Source: Arenicola marina
Lineage: Eukaryota; Annelida; Polychaeta; Arenicolidae
DNA length: 64,000 nucleotides
Assembly: GCA_964019135.1 (NCBI GenBank)
Contig: OZ025257.1
Coordinates: forward strand, 17,511,971-17,575,970
Direction of reading: 5' to 3'
Shown here: positions 21,970-33,184 of the stretch, piece by piece
Layout of the letters: each line of letters opens with the position of its first letter
How positions within the stretch are numbered: position 1 is the stretch's first letter
The notes under the pieces: model-generated
What the model was told of the DNA's origin: nothing
Databases searched by the model: none
Seen by the model: only the letters and a program-made list of their open reading frames with translations
Program-made: the position numbers and the translations under genes

Positions 21970-24900
21970 CTAGCGGACGAAGGACAAAGGTTCATTGATG
22001 TAAAAATGAAGCTTTAACGTTTCTAGGCCATTTCGTGGCAATGAGAAGGGTCACATTGAAAGTTGATAGGAGCCATGTCTCCGAAATAACCACTAACTCT
22101 TTGCGAAAAAACAAGATCCCATGGCATCTTCATCCAACAGGGACATATAGGATTCGAACAACGAACCGGATAAGCGGATGCACTAGTAATCACGTGGTTA
22201 CGGCGCGAAAAGTGGCCCGAAGACCCACTCCTAGTCATTGGGTCGCAGTGCTGCAGAGGTGCGTGATAAATTGCATGTAACGATGGCGGCTTAGATGTTT
22301 CGAAAACGGCGGAGGTACGTTAGTAACCCAAATAAGAATAACGCTCATCATGCATAACAGTAAATATAACATATTATATATAGGTAAAATTTAAAGAATA
22401 GGTTGCGTTTTCTTGTCTCAGAAAGCAGATTAATGTAGGAAGTGGTTATAACCATTATTCAACGCTGCCTTGCACCTACATGGCTGAAATGGGTTCGCGG
22501 TACTGCGAGTTCTTCTGTAGTCCTATCGATTGCTGGCTATAAATCTCTGAAGTGATTGGGAACAATTTCATCCGGGGATCAGCCGCTATGTAGGGCTTGG
22601 CCAAGCGTGATGACGTCACTAAGGCGAAGGGCTCTGATTGGACCTTGTCGAGCAAGGTGGTTATATTGAGAGCCATAATGGTGGGGTCAGTTTGATGAAA
22701 GGTAACCATTCGACTCCATAACGTCACCCAGGGCTCCGCTGTCGATGACTGCCAAGCAATCGACATTAAAAAAGGTTAAAATGTCATATATACCTATCAG
22801 GTTAGAGACGAAGATATTTTGTCACCAATACATGTTAATGTGATATTCGGGTAGAACATATCCATGCCACAGATAAACGAAAAACACAACCCACGTGGCG
22901 GACAAATATTTTTTGTATTTAAATACATCATATAATACGTATCATCAAAACGTTCCTTCCACCTTATCATTCCGTTATAAAATTGTCCATTTGTCACTAC
23001 TTTATTTACAATACAATAGTTGCTCATAAGAAGAGATGCCTTAATCATCGAAGGAACAACTTTATTCACAATACAAAAGTGGATGATATGTATGGACATT
23101 GTGATTATTAGTAAAACCGAAACAAATCATGCTATATTGGTATGCTACTTTAAATTCGATTTAAGTTACATGTAGTGGAAATACAGTGGCATGTACTTAC
23201 TGCTATTATGTTCACAAAAGAAGCTTCTCCAAGAGTTCCAAACTTGTATTCATTTTGTTTTACGAGTTCTTCCAGCGAGTTGAAGGGCAGTGTGAACTTA
23301 GGGACTGACACAAGTGCCACCATGTTGCCGAGGTAGGTGACACTCATCACTATGCAGTATAACCACCAGAAGAAGGCAGTCACGCGCCCAGAGAAGAGTC
23401 GTGGAAGACACTGCTGCGCTATCAACCAAATATTGAATATGCCATATCTTAACGTTTAACAACAAGGCCCTTTGTTTCTTTAGGTTACGTGTTGGTATTC
23501 TGTGACCCTGCAACATTTACTAAGCAGTGCTATAATTGATTTGTTTTTCAATGTGCCAAAGACAAAACTAAGATTATAATCGACTCACATTGCGCCATTA
23601 ACACTCCAAAGGCAAACCAAAGCGACTGAGGCCAGTAAGACAACGCTTGATTCCCTTCTCGCTTGCTGTGATCTGGCATGTCATTGACCAGCCAATCACC
23701 AGCCTGGTTGACCAACCACGTGACGAGCGCTCCCAGCGGTAAGGACGCCAATATACAAAGCCACACGGTGGTCGAGAAAGGCCTCAACAGGAAGTGTAGG
23801 CCATCGGGCTCCAGCGAATAAAGCCGGAACATTACAACACGGCCGTCAACATCCGTTGGAATATCGGGAAAGTCAATGACCTCGTGGCGAAGTGGATTGT
23901 GGGTCAATTGCGCGGACACAAGGTCCACTTCCTGAAATTATGATGAAATATATAAAACTCTACCCCTACAATAAAAGCTATGTTCACAATCATAAGCTTA
24001 ATACATAACATAAACATATAAATTACAGATTTTCACTAGCAAAAAGCAGATCATATATATTCATGAAGAAAAGAACGCACCACTTAATTGTTACATAAGG
24101 TAGCCTATATGAGCCTTTAATTAGATTGCAAATGAAATATATCGTGGCCGAAGTAATTGAGCCATGGTCTCATGGTTTGGATTATGTTCTCACGAAACAA
24201 TAGGAAAGCGTGCCTGATTGGAGATAACGTGACCTTTCTCTGAAGCATCCCGACGAGCCCAGTCCAACTTCCGTCTGGCTCGATACCTCCCCATGCGCCG
24301 TCAGGGGGCTCCACTAGTGTGTAACTGTCATGCAATGGTATACACGTCACTACGGTTTAACATTACATAAAGGAATGTTCATTTACCTGCCAAAGTGGTA
24401 CTCTCATCGACAACTTGAATCGAGGAAAGAGAACGCCTATTAAATGTGCCGTCATGCTGTTATTGCAGTTCATGTTTGCGAAGGTTTCCGACGTTGCCAC
24501 AAGACATGGTGTCACAGATTAAGAGTTTTAACCCTATATTATAGGTTTACGAGCAACGAGATCAAGCTTTCAGATAATATTACATTTCGGAAACATTGCA
24601 ATATCTTTATAATAAATTGAATAATTTTGGTGTCTCTTGGGCTCGGCCAGGTTTTGAGGTTAACGAGCACACATTACTAGTAGTAGTAGAGTGCGCGAGA
24701 CCGATCAGCTATCTCTTCAGCAAGTACCGTGGCCGTTGTGCAAGTCGGTGGACCAATGAGATATCCCCGGTCTAAACCAACCCAAACGGGGATCTCCACG
24801 GCTACAAATTTCAGCCTTACCATCAGATGAGGCCCGAAGCTGTGTTCCTCTGTGACCATGCCCTACCCTCCACTCGTCCCCCGTATCTGACGTACTCTCC

Positions 24901-27900
24901 CACATCGATTGCTCCCCGAAGCCATGGAGGATTGATTTACTATCTCGTGGACCTCTGGGCATGTTAATATGAGACAGCCCTTGTCGGTGAGAGAAGTGCA
25001 ACGAACGCGCACCTGGTTGACTAATAAAAGTGCATTTTTTAGAGAGAGAGTCGATTTCCGAGTCCAGATCACTCGCAATTTAATGGAAGGTCCTGTGATC
25101 ATTTTTTGGCTATTTTAAACGCGCATTCTCGTTTCTGCAAACCCTATATTGTCGGATATATCCCCGCATTTAAAAGCCAAATCTGCGTAGCGTAATAAAA
25201 TTATGAATACGTTATCAATAAAATGATAATTAAAGTAAATCTGACAAAACGTTTTTACTTAACAGCTTACCGTACGTTATAAGATTTGAGCACAACGTCC
25301 GAAATGTGTATATAGTTTCTACACCATTTTACGGATGGTGAATTCAGTAACTGGCAACGAATTTGTGTGACAAGGAAAACACTCTAAAGTCTGACACTAA
25401 AACAGGTGTCCTCTATTGTACGAAGGTTCACCGCAAGTATTTGCGATTGCTTGTAATTAATCATGTGATTAATTATGTGATTATTATCGCTTTAACTCGT
25501 GTGTTATCAGGGTTGGAATGCTCGCGACAGATGATGCGTAGCACGGCATAAAAATCCCCTCAGCATGAAGCTGATTACGTGCCACGCATTATAGTAATGC
25601 ATCACACCATATTTTCTCACCTGAAGTTGAATCTTACTGCTATGTAGTCGAGAATCTCTATGGTCCACCCTCGATATGTGACTTGGCCATCCTGGCTGAT
25701 ATCTTTGGATGTAGAGAGGGGCCACTGGAAGCAAAGTAAGAGCGGTTGGTGGATTTATAAAAGTAAAATGTCGAACTGCAAGATCCTATGTCATGACTGT
25801 AGCAAACAATATATTACAAAGCGACTAAGTACTGATTACTGTACTGATCAAACAATTGGCAATCATTCTACACATGATACAATATGACAATAGCGCGAGT
25901 GTGTGGGGCGTTAGACAATTTTATTGGCCTGACATCAAGCTGTAGCAGCCCGCCAATTTTTATTATTGGCCCGAGGCCGCAAGGCCGAGGGCGGATAATG
26001 AAAATGAATGGCTGCTACAGCTTGATGAAGGGCCAATAACATGCCTAAAGCCATGCAAAACTCGCGCTATTACTATTATTACGAGTTGAATCTAAATGTA
26101 AGGCCTTGACTTGTCTCTGCTTCTTTGGTTTAATTTCCGCATGCAACGAACAAACATTTTTGGGACTGACTTGCCGCAAATCGTAATCCTATCCACATAT
26201 AGTTGGCCAGTCGCCTTTTTGATACCATATATCGTTGCCAAGAAACATGGCACGTGCAAACTAGGCAACTAGTCATGGAAGCGGGCCATTTAAAGCTATA
26301 ACTACAATTCTACGTCATGTTTCATTGTTCTATGCAGCGTCGTTATGGCAACGATTGTCGATTGCATGGGCAGCAGGGCGGTTTGGGTCAGAATACAGCA
26401 TTTTAGAGGCCTTCAGATGTAATGCTATTGTACTAGTTAACATGACCACCAACTCGTAATAATGTTTGATATACTAATTACCAACTGATCAAGCAATACA
26501 GATCTCTAGTGTAGTGTTAGGTATCGCTATAGCTTTGTATTTAAGCATCAGGTGGTGTCCTCTTGTTTTGTGCCACTCATGGCCGAAAGAAAAAAAAGAT
26601 TAATGGTTTTATGATGTACTTTAAGCTTAGTTTCTCATGGTTGATTTAGACAGCAGAAGGACTGTAGAAAAAAGAATATTTGAATGCAGATAACCCTATC
26701 CTCGAAATATGTCGAACATGTGTAAATATGTAGAAATATGTTGTAGGGATGCTACAGAAATGCCTCACACACCATTCTCACGGGATTTCCCCGAAATGTA
26801 GGAATTAAGTTTAGACTTGTCCAGGGGATCCTACTGCTGATGACAGGAAAGATCATTTTATACGTGATGTGATCAGCAGATTATCATGGTCAATCGTTAT
26901 TTCTTATACTCCCCCTAAAATAGTCTTCTTTAAGTTTAGACTGTTTCTAGTGTTCCGATGGTCCTGTTGTCTTTCAAAAAAAGCGATATACACGAAAGCC
27001 AAATATGACTCGTAGGACGGCCAGCTCAACCAATTTCTGTAATTATTATGAACCGGGCTGAATCGCCGACTTACCGGCATCACAGCCACTACAAGACGCT
27101 TTCCGTTTAAGCCGTACTGACGATTAGGGTAGATATCCGTCTTCGTGAGGTTCTTGGATCTGACATCATATCCATATTTCCGAACCTCGACCCAGTGTAT
27201 ATTGTTGGCGGTCCAGCGCCCACTGTACAAGGTGCTTTCACATGGCGTCATCAACTGAAGTGGAAGACATTCAAGTGGTTGGCGGCAAGCCAAAACAACC
27301 CGTTGAGCCACTTCGACATTCTGATCCATAGCTCTCCGACATACCCGAATTATACCTGAGCAGTGGGCACATTAGCCCCTTAGATGGCAAATCAGCCCCT
27401 TAAATGGCATATCAGTCATTAAAGAATCAAAATCTGATATGCCTGTTGTAATGTACGGAAAGACATATAGAATAAAATGCGTTCCTTCGAGGAGGGACAA
27501 ATCAGCCATTGAAAAAAAACACCCATATGAGAAAGGAAAATTTGTCATTTTGAAAAGAAAATGACCATTCTAGAGAACGAAATTTAAACATAAATACTAG
27601 AGAGATGACTTCTAAAAATCATACAGTAACGAACACTGGATCTACATCTCCATTAGAGGCCTCCTGAGAGCGTTGATACTACTTGACAGATCTGGAAGAT
27701 GTACTTCCAAATATAATATTTTGTCACAATTTAAAACCTTCTCGCTTTGATGCCCTTGCCCCCAGGTATGGCGTTTTGCGTACCGGATCGTAATTCCAAA
27801 TTGTACAAATAGATCTAGAACTGTGGACCAAGTGCAGATTCTGCATCGGTTTACATATTTCTGACCAGTTCCCTTGGTGTTGAAACAAAAACAGATGCCC

Positions 27901-30718
27901 AAATTTCCCGCGACCCCTAGTGCAGCCATTTTACTTTCATCCAGTACATGACGACATACTTTGCGGCTCTAGGGCCTCAATACGAGTAGTTGTTTAATAG
28001 TAGTTGCTACAAAAACCTCAGACCAACACGAGGCCATATTTTCTCTTGCATATACCTTCGTTTGCCTTAGCATAGAGTCTTTTAATGACCTATACCTGGT
28101 CGTTGCCATTCGGCCAACCTTTATGCCTTGTTATTACTTCGCCAACTACCCATATTCCTTACTTCATCCCACCCTTTACCCGTCGTCATTACTTCACCCA
28201 CTGACCATATTCCTCACTTCATCCCACCCTCCATCCGTCGTCATTACGTCACCCACTGCCTCTATTCATCACTTCATGCCACACTCCATCCGTCGTCATT
28301 ACTTCACTCACTGCCCGCATCCTTCCCTCCTTCCATATGAGCAGGCACGACCGAAACAACGCTAGCACGCCGCCTTCATCTGCCTGTTGCAGTCGATCTC
28401 TGTCCATTTATTGTCACTTAGCAACCCTTTCACTCGCACCAAAGGCAAATGCGTGATTTGATTCTGTTATAAATATTTAATCATATCCCATACCTCGCCA
28501 GCCATTTGTTTTAATTGCCCTGCTATTATATTGGCTAATGCATGTATCAATTAACGCGGGTCACCCCCACAATTGTTGTATCTGTACTATTCGATTGCCT
28601 CACCGCTGTTCGGTCACGTTGAATGGCGAGGTGGTGCTGGACGGCGTGCGTTGCTATGACAGCCACGTTGATGATGTCCTGTAGGGCGGTCGATAGCCGG
28701 GAAAGGTGGGCGGCCTCAGTTAGCAGAAGCCACGAGGTGGCCCAGGTAAAGTGACCCTGTTGCTGCCACTGCCTGTCCGCCAGGTTGGCCTGTGGGTGTG
28801 CGGGGATGGAAATGGTGTGGGTCGATGTAGCAGTTTAACATAGTATATATATCAATGGCAACGTTGGGGGTGAGCGTGTAAGGGGTGTAGGGTCGGGTAT
28901 TGGGGTTGTAGGGGGGAGGTGTAGGGTGAGGTGTAGGTGGGATGTAGGGGGTGTAGGCTGTCTATCAATATCCACAGAGTAGGAGCGTTTTTAATAATCG
29001 TTTACCAGCGCTGTTACATTTTTGATGGCATTTAACAGTGTGTAATGTATTCACCATAATCAATTCTTCATATCTATATTAAACGATATGTACAAGCCTT
29101 ATTTTCGTATTTCTGTACCTAAAACGATATATAGCTATGCTTGATGTTATGGGCCTTAATATTTATCTCGTGCTTAACTAAAATTGTGATTTTAACGTTG
29201 TCTGTATTCATTTATGTCCATAGCTTTCCTTGCTGATGGAAGAATACCATTTTGAATGGCGTACCTTTACAATAATCTCGTGACAAAACACCACAGAATT
29301 CTATGTGTTATCATCATATGTGAAGACAATACATCCCGAGTGACCAATGTGTAAATCGTGGCAAAATTTATTATAGTTCTAGGGTCTTATTGGTCCAGTG
29401 AAAGGGGATCCATAGAAACTATGGATATTTATATTGAAATTGAACTTACCTGATGGAGGAGGGTCTCTATGCATTCAATGCTGCAGTGTGCGATGATGTT
29501 CCGTCCTCCGCTGTTGTAGATGAGTCGCAGGATGCCATCAGACGTGTTAGCGTAATCCGGCCCGGTAACGTGGTGGAGCTGGTACTTCCTCATGGTATCG
29601 CTCAGAGCGCGGTAACCTATTGGCGGTTCGTCTGCTTCATGCGGCCGGCGATAATAATGCAATAATTATGCATTGTAAATAATTTGTAGACGGAAAACAC
29701 GGTTTTAGTTTTAAATATCGTCCCATTAACAGATAAGCCTTGACATTAACAGGTGAACAGCTTCCGTAAACAGCTTGATTGTGATATTCGGCCCTGGTGG
29801 CTTGCCAGTATGATTTGCTGTGACTGGGTTTGTCCTTTTGACCTGATAACTTCCAAAGAGTTTAGATCATGGCTAATCTGTCATTAGAGAGTAGCAGTTC
29901 CCTTCAACTATTATGAGTTAATGAGGTGTGGTTGATGAGGTGAGGTGTATCATGAAACTGTTATGGAAATGCTAAAGTTGTTGGAGATATTAATCACGAC
30001 CTATCATTTCAGTATATTTTGCAGATTATTTTTAGTGGCTGGAAACATCTCTTTAAATAGTCATTGCGATGTTTGAACTAGTTATTTCACTGATAATCAC
30101 AATTGCTTACCTTGACTATTCCCTGTAATTATCTGTACATTATCCCAATCCATAGTGGTCAAGAATCGCAATATAACATCGTACTGATCAAGTCGCGGGC
30201 AATTTGTTTGGTTACGACTGTCTGTAATACGTGCACAGGTGCCGTATGCCGTGCATTCCGTACCGTTGGGAAGTTCTAGCTTTGAAATAAGATGTGTGGA
30301 AAGGCGCTCCGAAGAGGCGTCAATTGGAACTGAAAAGAAAACAACAAAAACTGTGTGACAAAACGACAACGGCTAATTTCCAGATGTCCTTCAGCGGCGC
30401 GCAATGCTTAAATATATTGCTTACTGCTTGAACCTAGATGCTTAAAACTGAAGCCTATACACTCCCCCTTACCTCATGGTGAATTTTCAGATATCAAGCC
30501 GATTCAAAATTGTAGAAAATACAGCAACAGATCAAAATGCTGCATACCATGAGTGGCAAGTTCATCTCGCGAAGAACATCGCTATATTTGACATGGTAGT
30601 CAGCAAGAGAACTAGAGCTAAACAGATAACTTAACTTACCGGGCAGCCAGAGGATGGCAATTCCGAAACAATAGACAATCAATGCCTGCAAGGAACGTCT
30701 TCGTGACATTTGAGACAT
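21741..30718 (-). CDS. Divergent ionotropic glutamate receptor gene, 11 exons, intact
   Basis: Exons read on the minus strand: 30,718-30,640; 30,329-30,111; 29,631-29,450; 28,789-28,604; 27,254-27,075; 25,724-25,621; 24,324-24,234; 23,931-23,589; 23,418-23,201; 22,748-22,480; 21,969-21,741. They total 2100 nt (699 residues) with every phase matching. Order: signal peptide, a short amino-terminal domain resembling only the second lobe, ligand-binding S1, M1, pore loop, M3, S2, M4. S1 keeps AQLTHNPLRHEVIDF with the ligand-contacting arginine. The M3 motif SYTANLAAF is altered to TYLGNMVAL, and the Q/R/N pore site reads alanine (VLMAQS). In S2, where receptors usually have Glu or Asp, it reads LVTSSR. 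It would be a plasma-membrane ligand-gated cation channel; the ligand may not be glutamate. The donor after exon 7 (GTCACG) is weak. The Unit C copy is a pseudogene. Confidence 0.85.
22145..22240 (-). other. tRNA-like segment with B-box, possible SINE remnant
   Basis: In the last intron the minus strand has GTTCGAATCC (B-box-like) at 22,159-22,150 and TGACTAGGAGTGGG (A-box-like) about 75 nt upstream. The equivalent in Unit C at about 54,770-54,862 is similar. No cloverleaf was established. Confidence 0.25.
22480..22748 (-). CDS. iGluR exon 10: most of S2
   Basis: The acceptor CTTGGCAG leads into SSTAEPWVTLWSRM. The exon holds ALVTSSRLAKPYI and GLQKNSQYREPIS, which align with the S2 region before helix K of iGluRs. 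The donor is GTAGGT. Confidence 0.8.
23201..23418 (-). CDS. iGluR exon 9: end of pore loop, M3, start of S2
   Basis: It encodes QQCLPRLFSGRVTAFFWW, the post-pore PRxxSGR motif and the start of M3, then the gating-motif equivalent TYLGNMVAL and FGTLGEAS of S2. The donor is GTAAGT. Confidence 0.85.
23589..23931 (-). CDS. iGluR exon 8: S1 end, M1, pore loop
   Basis: The acceptor AATTTCAG precedes EVDLVSAQLTHNPLRHEVID. M1 is TTVWLCILASLPLGALVTWL and the pore helix is SLWFAFGVLMAQ. This is the exon with the clearest iGluR signature. The donor is GTGAGT. Confidence 0.88.
24234..24324 (-). CDS. iGluR exon 7: S1 glycine/tryptophan motif
   Basis: It encodes YTLVEPPDGAWGGIEPDGSW followed by TGLVGMLQRK, equivalent to the ligand-binding YxLxxxxDGxxG...GxWxGxxGxL motif. 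The acceptor is GACAG; the donor GTCACG lacks consensus, the only weak splice site in the model. Confidence 0.8.
25621..25724 (-). CDS. iGluR exon 6: start of S1
   Basis: WPLSTSKDISQDGQVTYRGW then TIEILDYIAVRFNF matches the S1 region GxxxdlLxxiAxxlnF. It is bounded by TTCCAG and GTGAGA. Phase 2 at its end joins exon 7 to give FNF-S-YTLV. Confidence 0.82.
25891..26072. mobile_element. 182-bp hairpin MITE-like element in iGluR intron 5
   Basis: The outer ends AATAGCGCGAGT and ACTCGCGCTATT are inverted. Inverted similarity continues to CATCAAGCTGTAGCAGCC (about 25,933-25,950) and its complement GGCTGCTACAGCTTGATG (about 26,010-26,027). The loop is GC-rich (GGCCCGAGGCCGCAAGGCCG). No coding capacity exists. 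It could be a MITE or a structured repeat. Confidence 0.65.
26150..26400. repeat. R-block repeat fragment in iGluR intron 5
   Basis: The sequence GGGCCATTTAAAG and GTCATGTTTCATTGTTCT, then TATGGCAACGATTGT and GGGCGGTTTGG, follow the same order as 5,160-5,290, 20,490-20,610 and 53,425-53,545. Confidence 0.65.
27075..27254 (-). CDS. iGluR exon 5: linker into ligand-binding domain
   Basis: Sixty codons, from LMTPCESTLYSGRW to IYPNRQYGLNGKRLVVAVMP. The last part matches the GLxGkxLxVav entry into S1. The acceptor is CCACTTCAG and the donor GTAAGT. Confidence 0.82.
27642..27929 (-). other. Conserved ORF of uncertain status in iGluR intron 4
   Basis: A 95-codon minus-strand frame (and an alternative frame reading NWSEICKPMQNLHLVHSS, YDPVRKTPYLG) has an acceptor-like TTTGTTTCAACACCAAG but no good donor. 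Leaving it out keeps exon 4 to exon 5 in phase. The Unit C copy at 56,390-56,580 has stops in both frames. It may be an alternative exon or just intron sequence. Confidence 0.25.
28125..28345. repeat. 55-bp intronic minisatellite, Unit B copy
   Basis: About four units share CATCCGTCGTCATTACTTCA and a CCCTATTCCTCACTTCAT part. Unit C has about one extra unit at 56,765-57,015. It produces spurious plus-strand ORFs. Confidence 0.8.
28604..28789 (-). CDS. iGluR exon 4: amino-terminal domain
   Basis: Sixty-two codons with HFTWATSWLLLTEAAHL and LQDIINVAVIATHAVQHHLA, typical of helices in the second lobe of the amino-terminal domain. The acceptor is CACCCACAG and the donor GTGAGG. The Unit C copy (57,269-57,454) is still open over its whole length. 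Confidence 0.75.
28865..28970. repeat. G-rich TGTAGGG-type repeat
   Basis: Irregular repeats of GGTGTAGGG and GGGTATTGGGG lie in intron 3, with several runs of three to six G that could form quadruplexes. They are also present at 57,520-57,625. Confidence 0.65.
29450..29631 (-). CDS. iGluR exon 3: amino-terminal domain
   Basis: It encodes EPPIGYRALSDTMRKYQLHH and DGILRLIYNSGGRNIIAHCS, matching the strand-helix pattern of the second lobe. It is bounded by GAAGCAG and GTAAGT. Phase 1 in, phase 0 out. Confidence 0.8.
30111..30329 (-). CDS. iGluR exon 2: start of mature protein
   Basis: PIDASSERLSTHLISKLELP and then CPRLDQYDVILRFLTTMDWD, VQIITGN. The WDxVxIIxxN part corresponds to the first strand of the second lobe. 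The acceptor TTTTCTTTTCAG and donor GTAAGC are strong. Confidence 0.82.
30640..30718 (-). CDS. iGluR exon 1: signal peptide
   Basis: MSQMSRRRSLQALIVYCFGI and then AILWLP form a signal peptide with a basic n-region and a hydrophobic core. The donor GTAAGT in phase 1 joins exon 2 to give WLP-V-PIDA. It is conserved in Unit C at 59,921-59,999. Confidence 0.8.
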
Positions 30719-30866
30719 ATTCGATGGGCGCTGTCTCCAATTGGCCAGGTCGCCCACACGCTCGCTGGCTCCCCATGTGGATCGAAAGCCTTCCGCGGGT
30801 TGTGTGCGATGTGGCGTACCATTCCAGCCACCCTCGCCGGCTGGACAAACTGAATACACAGCTTTC

Positions 30867-30876
30867 CATATATAGT
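30867..30876 (-). promoter_or_regulatory. TATA box-like site upstream of iGluR
   Basis: The minus strand reads GGACTATATATGG about 150 nt upstream of the iGluR ATG. The corresponding stretch is missing from the Unit C pseudogene. Confidence 0.4.
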
Positions 30877-31044
30877 CCGTGGTATTCTGCCTGACGTTCA
30901 CGTGTTACCCCCCCCCCCCCTTCCAATCCCGGAGCCCATGCCCTGGAAGTTTCCCGCCCCACCCCACTTTTTTCCACCATGTGTCTAGCCTAACGGTCCG
31001 GGAGAGTTGGCACCAAGCTAGACCTCCGGTACTGGTTAATCATT

Positions 31045-32818
31045 GGTCCGTGCGTAAAAGACATGCGTGATGCGGTATAGTGATACGGATAACGCCGCAC
31101 GTAGACCTACGTACGTCTGTTCATCCTATGGTCTAGGGCATGACAGGGTCACATTGCCATCACAACCGCACCCCCTACGATACACGCATACCTTACAAAT
31201 TGATACATGCAAAATATACAATTATTTTTGCCTCCTTTAATGGTATTTATTCAATATTAACACAAAAAACATTAGGTCTAATCACTTTAGATGTTGAAAA
31301 TTGATATATGGCCTATACTGCCGAATCTGCAAGCTCAGCATTTTAGTAAATATTAAATGATCTTCCTTCCTCAGTCGCGACACGTGAGTCGGGAGCGGGC
31401 AAGATGGTGGGTAGATGCTGGTGGGTGGGATGGGGTGGAGTGGCTGAGGGAGGGTCGGGTGCTTCACAGGCCCTTCAGTCTTTCTTTCCGGATGTGCCTT
31501 GATCCGCTTTTAGCATTGCGACCTAAGCACCGTAAGGTGGCCGTACGATACGCCTACCATTCCACCCATTATGTCCCGCCAGTAAAAGCCCTTTCTCCTC
31601 GCGGGCTTTGCACCTCGAGCGGCCCGTCAGCAGATTGAACGGAGATCCTCTTGGATGAGAAGTCATGGCGGATCGAGCCAATTATGCAAGCTCCCCACCA
31701 GGCGGCGCTACCCAAACTCCGCTTTTACGGCTGCTGTCAACCGGGGGCAAATTTCAAGGTTCTTGAAAAACGGTCAGAATAACGAGCACTGTGTATTTAA
31801 TGCAGCAAAAACATCATGTACCCTTTCGCAAAAGTTATAATTGTGACTGAACTTTTGCTTTTTATCCTCTGACACGGTGTGTTATTAGGCTTAGGCTTGG
31901 TCCCGTTACTAATTTGCAAATATGCAAAAATGCAAAAAAAAATCCTATCAATTTGCGCAGCGCCGCCCTGGCAAACTTGTGTGAAAATGCATTGAGGCGA
32001 CAACAGAGATATAACAGAGCCCTAGCGAAGTGAATCGAAGGCAGAGAGTGGCAATTATGAATATAGCATACAACCTGGGGGCAGGGGCGTGGCGATCAGT
32101 AAAAATATGAGGGAGAGGAGGGGGGGGGGGGAGATTCAAAGTGCAAATAGCAGCCGCAACCTGCATAGTCAACGATAATTAACCGAGCACATTTTTCGCC
32201 AATTTCGTGATTGATTTTGTCGATCCCCCCCCCTCCCCCAGGATCACTCGTGCAGTAAGCAGAACCGCTTGAAAAAAGTAAAAATGGGCAGTAAAACGGC
32301 ATAAAATAAATGACATTGGCACACTGACATATTGCCAGAGAAGCAATGATAGCGTTTGTCACAGAGACATTGTTATACAAAGGTGGAACGTTATGATGTA
32401 TCGTTCCATTTAGTGTATATAATGCATGGGCTATCGCAGATAGCTTTCCTTGTACTGTGCGTATGCACTTATTGTATGGCTTTGTTCACGTCATATGTGG
32501 GTTTTCCGAGACGCCGACTATTGGGCCATTTATCACGACAGGTAATTTCAACGATGAGCTACAATTTTTAAACCGATCGATATCCCGGACTAAAATTACT
32601 TCAAACGCATATGCATGTGTGGTCTTTCCCGACTGATGATCTTTACATCTTGACGGTGCTAAACAAGAGCTATATTCCACGGGGCCATCTCGGACGTAGA
32701 AATGGGATTTATTAGAGACAACTAAGAATATTTAATTTATGCAAAGTACACAGTAGAATGGTGTCATGCCAACCCAGAATCATGGGTGTATCCAGACATT
32801 TAACAAACACTCTGATTT

Positions 32819-32870
<52 letters not shown>

Positions 32871-33180
32871 TCACCTGCTATATATATATATATTTCTATC
32901 GCCGAACGTTTATCCACAATACAGTGTAAGTATGTGCCTGGGTGATTACGCCTGGATACACCACTGCCAGTAGCAGATTCACTACCTCCAAACTCCCCAA
33001 TCCGACTATACTAAGGCAATGAAATCCTGGTTAATATAGTCTTCTAGATCTCTTCCTGTTTGTAATCACGGACCAGATACAGCTGCACGTCCCCCGGCGC
33101 ACAGAACGCTCGTGAAAGCAGCATTTAAACATTAATATTTTCCATCCTTCCAAAGGTAACACCGGTGTAGCCAAATGGGC
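31045..33180. other. Unit B-specific 2.1-kb non-coding insertion
   Basis: Unit C has only about 0.24 kb of unrelated sequence here (60,256-60,494). No gene is seen. A (TA)n microsatellite lies at 32,820-32,866 and short C/G runs at 32,118-32,132 and 32,226-32,240. Confidence 0.5.
32820..32893. repeat. (TA)n microsatellite
   Basis: About 23 uninterrupted TA units, followed by a second shorter TA tract. Confidence 0.9.
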
Positions 33181-33184
33181 TCGA

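Noticed and set aside
24677..25102. Minus-strand ORFs of 60-94 codons between iGluR exons 6 and 7
   Set aside because: Exons 6 and 7 join directly in phase to give a continuous S1 motif, so these ORFs are intronic. No splice sites frame them.
28123..28365. Plus-strand ORFs of 70-80 codons (and 56,624-57,106 in Unit C, up to 160 codons)
   Set aside because: They are made by the 55-bp minisatellite in the receptor intron, antisense to the gene.
31480..31640. GC-rich stretch that looked like a fragment of ribosomal RNA
   Set aside because: No recognisable conserved rRNA segment could be matched by eye; left as Unit B-specific non-coding sequence.
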